Assembly: GCA_934218695.1 (NCBI GenBank)
Contig: CAKQDA010000010.1
Location: forward strand, 1-64,000
Direction: 5' to 3'
Origin: an uncultured Succinivibrio sp.
GTDB taxonomy: Bacteria; Pseudomonadota; Gammaproteobacteria; Enterobacterales; Succinivibrionaceae
DNA length: 64,000 nucleotides
In this document: in pieces, positions 29,356 through 38,598 of the stretch
Position numbering within the stretch: position 1 is the stretch's first letter
Layout of the letters: each line of letters begins with the position of its first letter
The notes under the pieces: model-generated
The model's input: only the letters and a program-made list of their open reading frames with translations
Told to the model about the DNA's origin: nothing
Database searches by the model: none
Made by a program: the position numbers and the translations under genes

Positions 29356-30633
29356 CTAGTAGAGCAGTTTATTTAGCTGTTCCAATGTTTTGTTTAAAGC
29401 CCCTCGTCCCTGTTGCTGTATATCCAGAGCTTTTATTCCAGTCTTTTTTAACAGCTCTCTATCTGAAATCAGTTTTATGATGTATTTTGCAAGTTTGTTG
29501 CAGTCTTCTGCCAAGTATGCGCCACCGTGTTCAATGAGTTTATCAAACTGTTCTGTAAAGTTGTGATAGTCAGGGCCTGTTAACACAGGTAAAGAGAAAA
29601 AGGCAGGTTCCAAAGGATTGTGTCCTCCAATATTTGTAAAACTTCCTCCCATAAGAACGAGATCACAAAGTCCAAAATATGATTCAATTTCACCAATTGT
29701 GTCGCCGACTAATACATCACCATTAAAGTCAGACAAAGATTTCAATGCGCTCTTTCTAACGTATGTGACCCCCAGTTTTTCCAGATACTCACAGGATAAT
29801 GTTCCGGAACTCTGGTGCCTTGGAACTATGATAAGTCTTAAATCTTTTATAGTTTCTTTTGCTTTTAGATACGCGTCAATGACAGTATGCTCTTCTCCGT
29901 CGTGAATACTGATTGCACCAAATACGCTGTTGCCTAAAAGTTGATCTTTTATTTTTTTAGAGTCATTGAACATATATTCTCTGGGCTTTAAATCGTATTT
30001 AATGTTACCTGTTACCATTACATTTTGTTTTGGTACTCCAATTTTAATAAATCTGTTCTTGTCATTCTCAGTAATACACATTACTTTTGAAAGGTTGCCT
30101 GATATCAGATCTTCAACTAGAACCTTATGTTTTAAGTAGCTCTCGCAGTTTTCTTCCTGCATTCTTGCATTTACAATTGCAATTTTGCATCCGTGTTTCT
30201 TTGTAAGCCCGAGCATATTAGGCCAGAGCTCAGTATCGATTATAATCAGAGCTTTGGGATTAAAAGATCTTAAAAAACCGGTTACAGATAATGGAGAATC
30301 TAATGGTGAGAACACTACCTTAATACCTTTTAAGGACTTTGCCGCATTTAGCCCTGTGGTTGTCATTGTAGTTAAGACGATATTTTCATTAGGATGTTGT
30401 TTCTTAAATTCTGCTACCAAGGGTTTAATTGCATTTATCTCACCAACAGAAGCTCCATGAAACCATATGCAACTATCAAAACTGTCAGAATGGCACCCTA
30501 AAAGTTCAAAAATTCTTCTGCCATAAGGAGGATCTTTTCTTTTTTTATAAGCAAGATAACCTGCACCTAAAGGTGCAGTCAGAGTAGTAAGTGTCTTGTA
30601 AATAAATAGTGCTAGTCTTGAAGAAAAATGCAT
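29356..30633 (-). CDS. waaA: Kdo transferase WaaA
   Basis: WaaA (KdtA), 425 residues. It attaches Kdo from CMP-Kdo to lipid IVA at the inner membrane. It has an N-terminal membrane anchor (about 7-25), WFHGASVGEINAIKPL with the catalytic acid Glu, and a C-terminal half with GGSFTNIGGHNPLEPA, the nucleotide-sugar site. Whether it adds one or two Kdo cannot be read directly, but the kdkA gene nearby favours one. waaF lies 9 bases upstream. Confidence 0.96.
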   Translation of the reverse strand: MHFSSRLALFIYKTLTTLTAPLGAGYLAYKKRKDPPYGRRIFELLGCHSDSFDSCIWFHGASVGEINAIKPLVAEFKKQHPNENIVLTTMTTTGLNAAKSLKGIKVVFSPLDSPLSVTGFLRSFNPKALIIIDTELWPNMLGLTKKHGCKIAIVNARMQEENCESYLKHKVLVEDLISGNLSKVMCITENDKNRFIKIGVPKQNVMVTGNIKYDLKPREYMFNDSKKIKDQLLGNSVFGAISIHDGEEHTVIDAYLKAKETIKDLRLIIVPRHQSSGTLSCEYLEKLGVTYVRKSALKSLSDFNGDVLVGDTIGEIESYFGLCDLVLMGGSFTNIGGHNPLEPAFFSLPVLTGPDYHNFTEQFDKLIEHGGAYLAEDCNKLAKYIIKLISDRELLKKTGIKALDIQQQGRGALNKTLEQLNKLLY

Positions 30634-30642
30634 GATCCTACC

Positions 30643-31689
30643 TTAAATTTTAACGAGAGTCTTAAGCTTTTCTATTACAGTTTCTGGTTTTATTCCCTTC
30701 AGGCAGGCGTAAGTTCCATATTTACAGGTTCTCTCAAAGCATGGGTGGCACTTCTCATCAGATTCAACGCAGATAGCTTTATCTGATAGCGGTGGAGTGT
30801 AGTTTGTTGAGGTTGAGCCGAAGATACATACCTGAGGGATATCTGCTGCAGCTACGGTGTGCATAAGACCAGAGTCATTGCATACTGCAGCTGTACACTG
30901 TCCTACAATATCAAGAGCTTCAGTAAGATTTGTTTTTCCTGCAATATTGATAAAGTACTGCCGGGATTCATCTTTGAGTTTGTTGTAGATTGCTTCTACA
31001 GTAGGTATATCTTTTGCTGAACCCAACCCGACAACCATACCTCCATTGCTTATCCAGTAGTCTGATACTGCAGCGAAGTATTCAACCGGCCATAATTTTG
31101 CCGGACCGTAGTTTGCTCCGCAACCTAAAACTAAAGCTTTGCGGGAAAAGTCCAGATTCAGCTCCTCAGCTCTGCTCTCATTGAGCTTTTTTATAACTAA
31201 TTTTGGATAATCAAATTTTGGCAGATCTGATGCGGTTCTGACTTTGTCTTTATTAAAGGCAAGTGCCACATAACGCTCGACCATGTAAGGGAAATCTTTT
31301 TTGTTTGAGCGCATATTATTCAGAATAAAATATCTGGATTCTCCCTTAAATCCCCTTCTGTCAGGGATATTGGCAAACAGTGCAATAAGTGCTGATTTTA
31401 ATGAATTAGGTAGAACAATCACACAGTCATAGTTGCCTGCTCTTAATTTTTTCCCTTCTTCATAACGTTTTTTTAAGTCAAAAGCTCCATGCCCAAATGG
31501 ATTGATGATTTTGTTATCGATTTCTTCCATTCTGTCCAGAATCGGCAAGGTGTATTTGGGAGCATAAACATCAATCGAACAGAGAGGATCGAGTTTTTTC
31601 AACATTTTTAAGAGGCTTTGAGACATGATGAGATCTCCAAGCCATGATGGGGAAATAATAAGATATTTTTTTGAAACTGTATCTGCCAT
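30643..31689 (-). CDS. waaF: LPS heptosyltransferase II
   Basis: WaaF, 348 residues from the ATG at 31689 (same length as in E. coli). It adds the second heptose to the LPS core. The start MADTVSKKYLIISPSWLGD is preferred over an upstream ATG at 31767, which would add 26 residues not seen in the family. C-terminal CNDSGLMHTVAAADIPQVCI and the CHPCFERTC cysteine cluster match WaaF. It forms a leftward pair with waaA and diverges from hldD. Confidence 0.93.
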   Translation of the reverse strand: MADTVSKKYLIISPSWLGDLIMSQSLLKMLKKLDPLCSIDVYAPKYTLPILDRMEEIDNKIINPFGHGAFDLKKRYEEGKKLRAGNYDCVIVLPNSLKSALIALFANIPDRRGFKGESRYFILNNMRSNKKDFPYMVERYVALAFNKDKVRTASDLPKFDYPKLVIKKLNESRAEELNLDFSRKALVLGCGANYGPAKLWPVEYFAAVSDYWISNGGMVVGLGSAKDIPTVEAIYNKLKDESRQYFINIAGKTNLTEALDIVGQCTAAVCNDSGLMHTVAAADIPQVCIFGSTSTNYTPPLSDKAICVESDEKCHPCFERTCKYGTYACLKGIKPETVIEKLKTLVKI

Positions 31690-31845
31690 AATTTCTAAGC
31701 TTCTGATTATTGTTGCATCTTTTATCTTTTGACTTATTGGGGTTGCTGAGAAATAGAAATAAGTCATACAAAAAAGTACTATTGTGATGATTTATCGTTA
31801 TTAGATATTATAATTGAGAAATCAAAGTCAACTAAGGAAATTAAC

Positions 31846-32808
31846 ATGATTATTGTAACAGGTGGTTGCGGTTTTATCGGTTCAAATATCGTAAAACATT
31901 TAAATGATAGAGGTATCAAGGACATTTTAGTTGTTGATAACCTTACTAATGGTCATAAATTCATCAATCTAACAGATCTTGATATTGCAGATTACATGGA
32001 TAAAGAAGATTTTCTGCAGTTGGTTTTAAATGAAAAAGCTTTCGATGCAAAATATGGTACAAAGAACATCGAAGCTATTTTCCATGAAGGAGCCTGCTCT
32101 TCCACAACAGAGTGGAATGGTAAGTACATCATGAAGAATAACTATGAATATACAGTCAACCTCTTTGAGTTTGCAGTAGCTCATAGAATTCCTTTCTTCT
32201 TTGCTTCTTCAGCCTCTACATACGGTGATGGAAACGTCTACGTTGAGGACAGAGAGAATGAAGGTCCACTAAACGTATACGGCTATTCTAAGTTCCTGTT
32301 TGATGAATATGTAAGAAGACGTCTTCCAAACCTAAAATCACAGGTTGTCGGTTTAAGATACTTCAATGTTTACGGTCCAAGAGAAGGTCATAAAGGCACA
32401 ATGGCATCCGTAGCTTTTCATCTGAACAATCAGATGTTAAAGGGCGAAAATCCAAAATTGTTTGAAGGAACCGACGGTTATGAAAATGGCGGTCAGATGC
32501 GTGACTTCGTTTATGTTGGTGATGTAGCCGAAGTTAATCTGTGGTTCCTAGAACACAAAGGACCATCTGGAATCTATAACTGCGGTACTGGCAGAGCTGA
32601 GCCTTTCTTAAATATTGCAAAAGCTGTAATTAAGCATTTTGGTAGAGGTGAGGTTGAGTTTATTCCTTTCCCTGATCACTTAAGAGGACATTACCAGTGT
32701 TTTACACAGGCTGATTTAACTCAGCTACGTAATGCCGGTTGTGATGTTGAGTTCAAAACTGTGGCTCAGGGCGTTGCAGAGTATCTCAAATGGCTCAATT
32801 CGAAATAG
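31846..32808 (+). CDS. hldD: ADP-glyceromanno-heptose 6-epimerase
   Basis: HldD (RfaD), 320 residues. It makes ADP-L-glycero-D-manno-heptose, the donor used by OpsX and WaaF. The N-terminal Rossmann motif GGCGFIGSN binds NADP. The SDR catalytic pair lies in YGYSK, with SSASTYG before it. AAGGAAA precedes the ATG. Its 3' end overlaps glpG by 19 bases, so the two are translationally coupled. Confidence 0.97.
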   Translation: MIIVTGGCGFIGSNIVKHLNDRGIKDILVVDNLTNGHKFINLTDLDIADYMDKEDFLQLVLNEKAFDAKYGTKNIEAIFHEGACSSTTEWNGKYIMKNNYEYTVNLFEFAVAHRIPFFFASSASTYGDGNVYVEDRENEGPLNVYGYSKFLFDEYVRRRLPNLKSQVVGLRYFNVYGPREGHKGTMASVAFHLNNQMLKGENPKLFEGTDGYENGGQMRDFVYVGDVAEVNLWFLEHKGPSGIYNCGTGRAEPFLNIAKAVIKHFGRGEVEFIPFPDHLRGHYQCFTQADLTQLRNAGCDVEFKTVAQGVAEYLKWLNSK

Positions 32809-33653
32809 TTGACGATTTTACCTACGAAGTATGCCTTCTCCCAAAAGAGAAGGCTTTGGGCTTTGTAGATTATCTTGCGTCAATAGGTATTAAGGCTAAA
32901 GCTAAAGAAAGTATGACAGGACGTTGTACTGTCTTTGTAACTAACAGCTTTGATATGAGCAGAGCTAAAAGAGAAGTTTTAAAATACGCCAACTCTCCTT
33001 TTGATGCAAAATTTACTCAGGCTTCCTGGAATAAGGGCAAGACTATTCGCAGAGAAAAGCGGCTTAATGTGGGAATGCTGTTTCCTCTGTTTTTTGATAT
33101 TTCATCAATTACAACCTTAGTTGAGATCATCTGTATTGCAGTCTATGTGTTATCTTTAATTGATGACTCTCTGGTTATTCAGTATTTAGCTTTAGGTAAA
33201 GCTGAAATTTTCAGCAGCATAACTGACTACTATAAACTTTTAACTCCGACATTTGTTCATTTCTCCTTCATTCATATAGCTTTCAATCTGGTGATGTTTG
33301 AGGCTATGGCAAGGCCAATCGAAAGAACCTTTGGAAAAGTAAAATTCTTTTCACTGTTTATCAGTGTTGCTTTACTGTCTAATGTTGTACAGTACTGCTT
33401 TATGACAGATATGAATGGTTATTTTGGTGGGCTGTCAGGTGTTGTATACGGTGTTATAGGTTATTCAGGAGTACTTTCAAGACGCAAAGATCTTCCTCCA
33501 TCCTTTAATATTCCACCTGGACTGCTTACAGTGAGTGTGATCTTTATTTTTATAAGTTTCTTCATGGGAGGAATAGCCAACCTTTGCCATATAGGTGGAC
33601 TTGTGGTTGGAATGCTGTGGGGCTATTTTGATTTGAGAAAATTAAAGTTATGA
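32790..33653 (+). CDS. glpG: Rhomboid protease GlpG
   Basis: GlpG, 287 residues. It is an intramembrane serine protease of the inner membrane. The cytoplasmic N-terminal GlpG domain (about 1-85) precedes six transmembrane helices. The catalytic dyad is S216 (GGLSGVVYG) and H267 (NLCHIGG). The oxyanion residues H162 and N166 are in place. It overlaps the end of hldD, an unusual partner; glpEGR genes are absent, so the link is probably only expression coupling. Confidence 0.95.
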   Translation: MAQFEIVDDFTYEVCLLPKEKALGFVDYLASIGIKAKAKESMTGRCTVFVTNSFDMSRAKREVLKYANSPFDAKFTQASWNKGKTIRREKRLNVGMLFPLFFDISSITTLVEIICIAVYVLSLIDDSLVIQYLALGKAEIFSSITDYYKLLTPTFVHFSFIHIAFNLVMFEAMARPIERTFGKVKFFSLFISVALLSNVVQYCFMTDMNGYFGGLSGVVYGVIGYSGVLSRRKDLPPSFNIPPGLLTVSVIFIFISFFMGGIANLCHIGGLVVGMLWGYFDLRKLKL

Positions 33654-33709
33654 AGCTCTTTTAAGTTTGTTTTGAAATTTTAATAACTTATGCTTCTCTT
33701 ATGAGAACA

Positions 33710-33747
33710 AAAATGCCACCTTGCAGTTTGTTGCTTGGTGACATTTT
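33710..33747. terminator. Bidirectional terminator between glpG and gpmI
   Basis: AAAATGCCACC (33710-33720) pairs with GGTGACATTTT (33737-33747) with one mismatch and a 16-base loop. A-rich and T-rich flanks make it usable from both sides. Confidence 0.65.
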
Positions 33748-33775
33748 ACTTAACCAGTTGTAACTGACAAATTAA

Positions 33776-35317
33776 CTAGTCTGCTAGTTTTACAATTGAT
33801 TTACCGGTCATCTCAGCAGGTACATCAATACCCTTTAGATATAACATGGTAGGAGCGATATCAGACAGGCGACCGTCGGTACGCATTGTTGCTTTTCTGC
33901 CGAAGTAGATGAAAGGAACTGGCAGGTTGGTGTGGGCAGTGTAAGGAACACCAGTTTGTAGATCCTTCATTCTCTCACAGTTACCGTGGTCAGCAGTGAT
34001 TAAGCACTCACCATCAACTTTCTTTAATGACTCGATTACACGACCGATGCAGTGATCAACTGCTTCGCAGGCCTTAACAGCAGCATCAAATACGCCAGTA
34101 TGACCAACCATATCACCGTTAGGGTAGTTGCATATAATCATGTCGTATTTTCCTGACTCAATAGCAGTACATAACTTGTCTGTTAACTCTGTTGAGCTCA
34201 TCTCTGGCTGCAGGTCATAAGTTGCAACCTTAGGACTCTGGATAAGAATTCTGTCTTCGCCAGGGAACTGTGTTTCAACACCACCGTTGAAGAAGAAGGT
34301 TACGTGAGCGTATTTTTCAGTCTCAGAAATACGTAACTGAGTCATTCCCTTCTTAGATAACCACTCACCTAAGGTATTGGTTAAATCCTCTGGTGGGTAA
34401 GCACAATCTGTCTTAATGTCGGCAGCGTACTGGGTTAACATTACGAAGCTTGCTAATTTTGGTTTAACTTCACGCTTGAAACCAGTGAATTCTGCATCGG
34501 AGTTTACAAAAGAGCGTGTGATCTGACGAGCGCGGTCAGCACGGAAGTTCATGAAAACTAATGAGTCACCATCCTGTAAAGGAGCCTTTTCTCCAATTAC
34601 AGATGCTTTTACGAACTCATCGTTCTCATCACGAGCGTAAGCTGCATCTAAAGCTTCATCAGCTGTTGCAAAAGGTGCAAACTGGCTCTTAGCCTGAGTT
34701 AACAGGTCATAAGCCTGCTGAACACGATCCCAGCGGTTATCACGATCCATTGCATAGTAACGTCCAACCATGGTAGCGATACGACCAACACCAGCTTCCT
34801 TGAATGCATTCTCGATAACCTTGATGTAATTATGTGCTGAGCGTGGAGCAACGTCACGACCGTCAGTGAATGCATGGAAGTAAACTTTCTTTGCGCCGCG
34901 CTGAGCTGCAAGCTTAATCATTGCAACAATATGGTCCTGATGAGAATGAACTCCGCCAGGAGACATTAAACCCATGATGTGAACTGCTTTGTCAGCTTTA
35001 ACGGCAGCATCAACTGCTTTGCATAAGGTTTCGTTTTTGAAGAAGTCACCATCTTCAATTGCTTTACCAATTCTGGTTAATTCCTGATAAACAATACGAC
35101 CTGCACCAATGTTGGTGTGACCTACTTCAGAGTTACCCATCTGACCTGCAGGCAGACCTACATCAATACCTGAAGCCTGAATGTCAGTGTGAGCATAGTT
35201 TGCTTCAAGGTTGTCTAGGTTTGGTGTCTTTGCAGCTGCTACAGCATTAAAATCTTTGATAGGATTGTCTCCCCAACCATCCATGATAATTAGGGCTAAA
35301 GGTTTCTTTTTTGTCAT
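33776..35317 (-). CDS. gpmI: 2,3-bisphosphoglycerate-independent phosphoglycerate mutase
   Basis: GpmI, 513 residues from the ATG at 35317 (E. coli about 514). It interconverts 3- and 2-phosphoglycerate using two Mn ions. It has the alkaline-phosphatase-like start [12 protein letters not shown], the phospho-serine motif [14 protein letters not shown] and the metal site ADHGNCERM. An in-frame ATG at 35332 would add five residues. The upstream region is a long A/T run with no clear Shine-Dalgarno. Codon choice looks like that of a highly expressed gene. Confidence 0.96.
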   Translation of the reverse strand: MTKKKPLALIIMDGWGDNPIKDFNAVAAAKTPNLDNLEANYAHTDIQASGIDVGLPAGQMGNSEVGHTNIGAGRIVYQELTRIGKAIEDGDFFKNETLCKAVDAAVKADKAVHIMGLMSPGGVHSHQDHIVAMIKLAAQRGAKKVYFHAFTDGRDVAPRSAHNYIKVIENAFKEAGVGRIATMVGRYYAMDRDNRWDRVQQAYDLLTQAKSQFAPFATADEALDAAYARDENDEFVKASVIGEKAPLQDGDSLVFMNFRADRARQITRSFVNSDAEFTGFKREVKPKLASFVMLTQYAADIKTDCAYPPEDLTNTLGEWLSKKGMTQLRISETEKYAHVTFFFNGGVETQFPGEDRILIQSPKVATYDLQPEMSSTELTDKLCTAIESGKYDMIICNYPNGDMVGHTGVFDAAVKACEAVDHCIGRVIESLKKVDGECLITADHGNCERMKDLQTGVPYTAHTNLPVPFIYFGRKATMRTDGRLSDIAPTMLYLKGIDVPAEMTGKSIVKLAD

Positions 35318-35680
35318 ACTTGTTGTACTCATCAAAAAAATAAAAAAAATAGCTGGCATTATTTTACAGTTTTTTTGTAGCGTTTTAATGAGTTTTTAAA
35401 GCAATTTTATCAATTTGGTAAAATAGTTAGTCTAAACTAACTTGGTAAAGGCAAATATATTCACTGTTTGTTTGAACAGAATTAGACTAAAGTTAGGACA
35501 GAAATGACATTTTTAACAATTTTCTGCAGCCCTAATTTTTGAAAATTATCATGCAAAATGATTCTAGGATGCATTAAACCTAGCAAATGTGAGCTTAGAT
35601 GTTTTTGTCAGAGCACTTGTTATGCTAAAATTCTGCATTAAACATTTTTGACAAGTTTTTTGACAACAAGAGGTGTCATT
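35318..35680. other. gpmI-yibN divergent regulatory region
   Basis: About 360 bp without a gene. It has a poly-T/A stretch near 35335-35380, an inverted repeat AGTTAGT/ACTAACT at 35425-35442, a related element near 35482-35496, and the yibN promoter at 35605-35631. Confidence 0.5.
35605..35631 (+). promoter_or_regulatory. yibN-secB-gpsA promoter
   Basis: TTGTCA (35605-35610) and TAAAAT (35626-35631) with a 15-bp spacer. A TGC just before the -10 makes it an extended -10 promoter, 50 bases before the GTG start of yibN. Confidence 0.5.
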
Positions 35681-36145
35681 GTGGGTGATTTATTCTCATC
35701 TGACAATTTAGAACAATATATTGAATTTGCCAGTCGCCACCAAATCATGGTACTGGTTTTTATAGCCCTGTTTTGTGCTTTAATTTACACTCAAGTTCGC
35801 ATTATGATTGCTAGAGTTAAGAAATTAGGTTCAAATGCGGCAACTGTAATGGTAAATCGTGAAAATGGTGTTTATGTTGATGTAAGAGCAAATAATCTGT
35901 TCTCACAGGGGCATATTGCAGGCTCAGTAAACATTACTTTACAGGATATCAAATCAGGAAAACTCAATAGAATCGACAGCTACAAGGATAGACCTGTTAT
36001 TCTTGTTGGCAAAGATAAGATGGATTCAGATTGTTTCAACGGAGCTGTTTCATTGAAAAAACAGGGTTACACCAAAGTATTTACTTTAGATGGTGGTATT
36101 ACTCAGTGGTCAATGGATAACCTACCTCTGTCAAACAAAAATTAA
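35681..36145 (+). CDS. yibN: Rhodanese-like membrane protein YibN
   Basis: YibN family, 154 residues from GTG at 35681, chosen because AGAGG lies 8 bases upstream; a TTG at 35648 is possible. One transmembrane helix (about 22-40) is followed by a cytoplasmic rhodanese domain with VDVRANNLFSQGHIAGSVN. The usual active-site cysteine is missing (VILVGKDKMDS), as it also is in E. coli YibN, so it is probably not a sulfurtransferase. It leads the secB-gpsA operon. Confidence 0.88.
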   Translation: MGDLFSSDNLEQYIEFASRHQIMVLVFIALFCALIYTQVRIMIARVKKLGSNAATVMVNRENGVYVDVRANNLFSQGHIAGSVNITLQDIKSGKLNRIDSYKDRPVILVGKDKMDSDCFNGAVSLKKQGYTKVFTLDGGITQWSMDNLPLSNKN

Positions 36146-36167
36146 TTTAATCATAAGGAAATAAAAA

Positions 36168-36683
36168 ATGTCTGACAACGCAAATACACAAAATCAGAAC
36201 ACAGATCAGCCTGCATTTGATATCGTAAGAATCTATGCTAAAGACTGCTCATTAGAGACCCCTAATCTTCCAGGTTTATTTACAAAAGAGTGGAAGCCTG
36301 AGATCAAGATTGATTTTGATGCAAAAACCCAGAATATTGCTGAGGACAACTATGAGGTTGATCTGAGAGTTACTGTAACCTGCACATTAGATAAAGAAAC
36401 TGCATTTATTTGTGAAGTTCATCAGGCAGGTATCTTCTTGGTTCACAAGGTAGATAAAGAATCAGCTGAGTACTTATTAAACGGTGTAGCTCCTAATATT
36501 CTGTACCCATATGCAAGAGAACATATTGCTTCATTAATTAGTAGAGCATCTTTCCCTCCATTTAATCTGCGTCCATTAAACTTTGAAGCTATGTTCAGAG
36601 CTCACAAAGCTGAAGAGGCTGCTAAAGCCCAGCAGTCAGACGTAGCAAACGGCGAAGCTAAGAACGAGGCTCCACAGGCTTAG
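36168..36683 (+). CDS. secB: Protein-export chaperone SecB
   Basis: SecB, 171 residues. It is a tetrameric chaperone that keeps preproteins unfolded and delivers them to SecA. The core has VRIYAKDCSLETPNLPGLF and the LNGVAPNILYPYAREHI stretch that is near-invariant, then FPPFNLRPLNFEAMF. The C-terminal tail is Ala/Glu-rich and ends without the strongly basic SecA-binding tail of some homologues. AAGGAAA precedes the ATG. gpsA follows after 11 bases. Confidence 0.96.
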   Translation: MSDNANTQNQNTDQPAFDIVRIYAKDCSLETPNLPGLFTKEWKPEIKIDFDAKTQNIAEDNYEVDLRVTVTCTLDKETAFICEVHQAGIFLVHKVDKESAEYLLNGVAPNILYPYAREHIASLISRASFPPFNLRPLNFEAMFRAHKAEEAAKAQQSDVANGEAKNEAPQA

Positions 36684-36694
36684 TTGAGCGAACT

Positions 36695-37699
36695 ATGTCT
36701 GAATATTCCTGTTCTTTAAGTGTGATAGGTGCCGGTTCCTACGGTACCTCTCTAGCACAATCTACAGCATCAAAAGGTTTACCTGTGATGCTGTGGTGCC
36801 GTAATCCTGTTAACGCAGAAAAAATGCAGCGGGACCGCGTCAATGAAAAGTACCTTCCTGGCATAAGATTTAAAGATACACTAACCGTATCAAGTTCATT
36901 GGAAGAGGTTGTAAAGGCTTCAAAGAATGTTCTGGTAGTTGTACCATCTCATACTTTTGCTCAGGTGCTTGCCTCAATTAAACCTTTTTTAAACTCTGAT
37001 CATAGAATTGCCTGGGCTACTAAAGGCCTGGATAAATCTTCGGGCAGATTATTAAGTGATGTAGCTGAAGATATTTTAGGTTCATCTACACCTATGGCTG
37101 CACTGTCTGGACCAACCTTTGCTATTGAACTTGCAAAAGGACTGCCAACAGCCATAGCCATGGCAGGAACTGATGAACAGTTCATTAAAGAATTTTCTGA
37201 GTTGATGCATACCAAGACTTTCAGAATTTACGGAAGTGATGATTTATTAGGTCTTCAGCTTGGTGGTGCTATTAAAAACGTTATTGCAATAGGTTCAGGT
37301 CTTTCTGATGGTTTGGGCTATGGAGCTAATGCAAGAACTGCTCTTATTACCCGCGGTTTAGTGGAAATGACAAGATTTGGAGTGGCTTTTGGCGCTACTC
37401 CAAAATCATTTATGGGGTTGTCTGGATTGGGAGATCTTATTCTTACCTGTACTGATAATCAGTCACGTAATCGCCGTTTTGGCTACTATCTGGGTCAGGG
37501 GTTTTCCTGTCAGGAAGCTTTAGACAAGATCGGTCAGGTGGTTGAAGGTTACACCATGAGTGCAGTTGTAAAAGATCTCTGTGAAAAACTATCCGTGCAG
37601 ATGCCTATCTGTACTGAAGTTTACAATGTTCTGTATAAAGGGAAATCAGGAAGAGAGGCTGCGATGTCTCTATTAAGCAGAGAACAGAAATCTGAATAA
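36695..37699 (+). CDS. gpsA: Glycerol-3-phosphate dehydrogenase [NAD(P)+]
   Basis: GpsA, 334 residues. It makes sn-glycerol 3-phosphate for phospholipid synthesis from dihydroxyacetone phosphate. N-terminal GAGSYGTSLA is the nucleotide-binding loop, and AALSGPTFAIELAKGLPTA and GLSGLGDLILTCT are signature segments. It is the last gene of yibN-secB-gpsA. In E. coli grxC lies between yibN and secB, but here it is missing. Confidence 0.97.
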   Translation: MSEYSCSLSVIGAGSYGTSLAQSTASKGLPVMLWCRNPVNAEKMQRDRVNEKYLPGIRFKDTLTVSSSLEEVVKASKNVLVVVPSHTFAQVLASIKPFLNSDHRIAWATKGLDKSSGRLLSDVAEDILGSSTPMAALSGPTFAIELAKGLPTAIAMAGTDEQFIKEFSELMHTKTFRIYGSDDLLGLQLGGAIKNVIAIGSGLSDGLGYGANARTALITRGLVEMTRFGVAFGATPKSFMGLSGLGDLILTCTDNQSRNRRFGYYLGQGFSCQEALDKIGQVVEGYTMSAVVKDLCEKLSVQMPICTEVYNVLYKGKSGREAAMSLLSREQKSE

Positions 37700-37720
37700 T
37701 TCATGATCTTTTAAGAAAAA

Positions 37721-37741
37721 AAACGGACCACAGGTCCGTTT
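37721..37741. terminator. Bidirectional terminator between gpsA and nfuA
   Basis: AAACGGACC (37721-37729) pairs with GGTCCGTTT (37733-37741) around 3 bases. T-run TTTT lies on the right and an A-run on the left, so it can serve both converging genes. Confidence 0.85.
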
Positions 37742-37759
37742 TTTGTTAAGAAGTAATTG

Positions 37760-38350
37760 TTAACCGTAAGTTTGGTCAGTAACTTCATGTGCAGTAACAT
37801 CAACAACGTCTTTTATCATACCAGGGAATGCCTGATTTAACTGAGTCTGGATTCCTTCCTTTAAAGTTACTCCCACCATTGAGCAGCCAAGGCAACCACC
37901 AGTGAACTTGACTTTTACGATGCCATCATCTGTAACATCAACCAATGAGACAGCACCACCGTGTGCTGCCAAAGAAGGACTTACTGTGGAATCGATGAAT
38001 TTCTTCAAACGATCAAACAGAGTTGCATCTGCAGGCAGATCCTGTTTATTAAGGTTAGGGGCATGGAAAGTCAGCAGGTCTTCACCATCATCGTTCTTTG
38101 TTAAATCGATAACTGAATCATCCAGATATTCAGACACAGAACTGTCGATTACAATTTCAAAGCCCTTCATCTGAAAGTGCTCATCGTTAGAGGTGATGTA
38201 CTCTTTAGGACAATATAAAATTCCACACTGGACGCCTGGTGTGCCAACATTAGATGCAGTAAGACGGATAGCCAAACCTTCCATCTTCTGCTTGTTAATG
38301 ATGTTTAAAAAGTATTCTTGTGCTTTATTGCTAACACTAATTTTACTCAT
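37760..38350 (-). CDS. nfuA: Fe-S biogenesis protein NfuA
   Basis: NfuA, 196 residues. It carries a [4Fe-4S] cluster between monomers and delivers it to apo-enzymes under stress. The N-terminal part is a degenerate A-type carrier domain (1-about 100). The C-terminal Nfu domain has GGCLGCSMVGVTLKEG with cluster cysteines C153 and C156. It is a single gene converging on gpsA. Confidence 0.95.
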   Translation of the reverse strand: MSKISVSNKAQEYFLNIINKQKMEGLAIRLTASNVGTPGVQCGILYCPKEYITSNDEHFQMKGFEIVIDSSVSEYLDDSVIDLTKNDDGEDLLTFHAPNLNKQDLPADATLFDRLKKFIDSTVSPSLAAHGGAVSLVDVTDDGIVKVKFTGGCLGCSMVGVTLKEGIQTQLNQAFPGMIKDVVDVTAHEVTDQTYG

Positions 38351-38598
38351 AGGAACCTTTTTGCTGTGCCGAAAATTTCAGTTCGGACTTCTGTTAATCA
38401 AAAATCATTTGTGCTTCATTGTATATGATTTTTGACTTTTTTCAGCTTTACAAAAACTAAATAAAAAAAATTTTCAAAGTTGATAAATATTGATCGATTT
38501 ATTTTTTAAAAAATATGCACAAATTTTCAAATTACGGTAAAATCAGAGATGTAACTATAGAAACCTGAGTCTCACTCAGATAACACGTGGAGAAAAAA

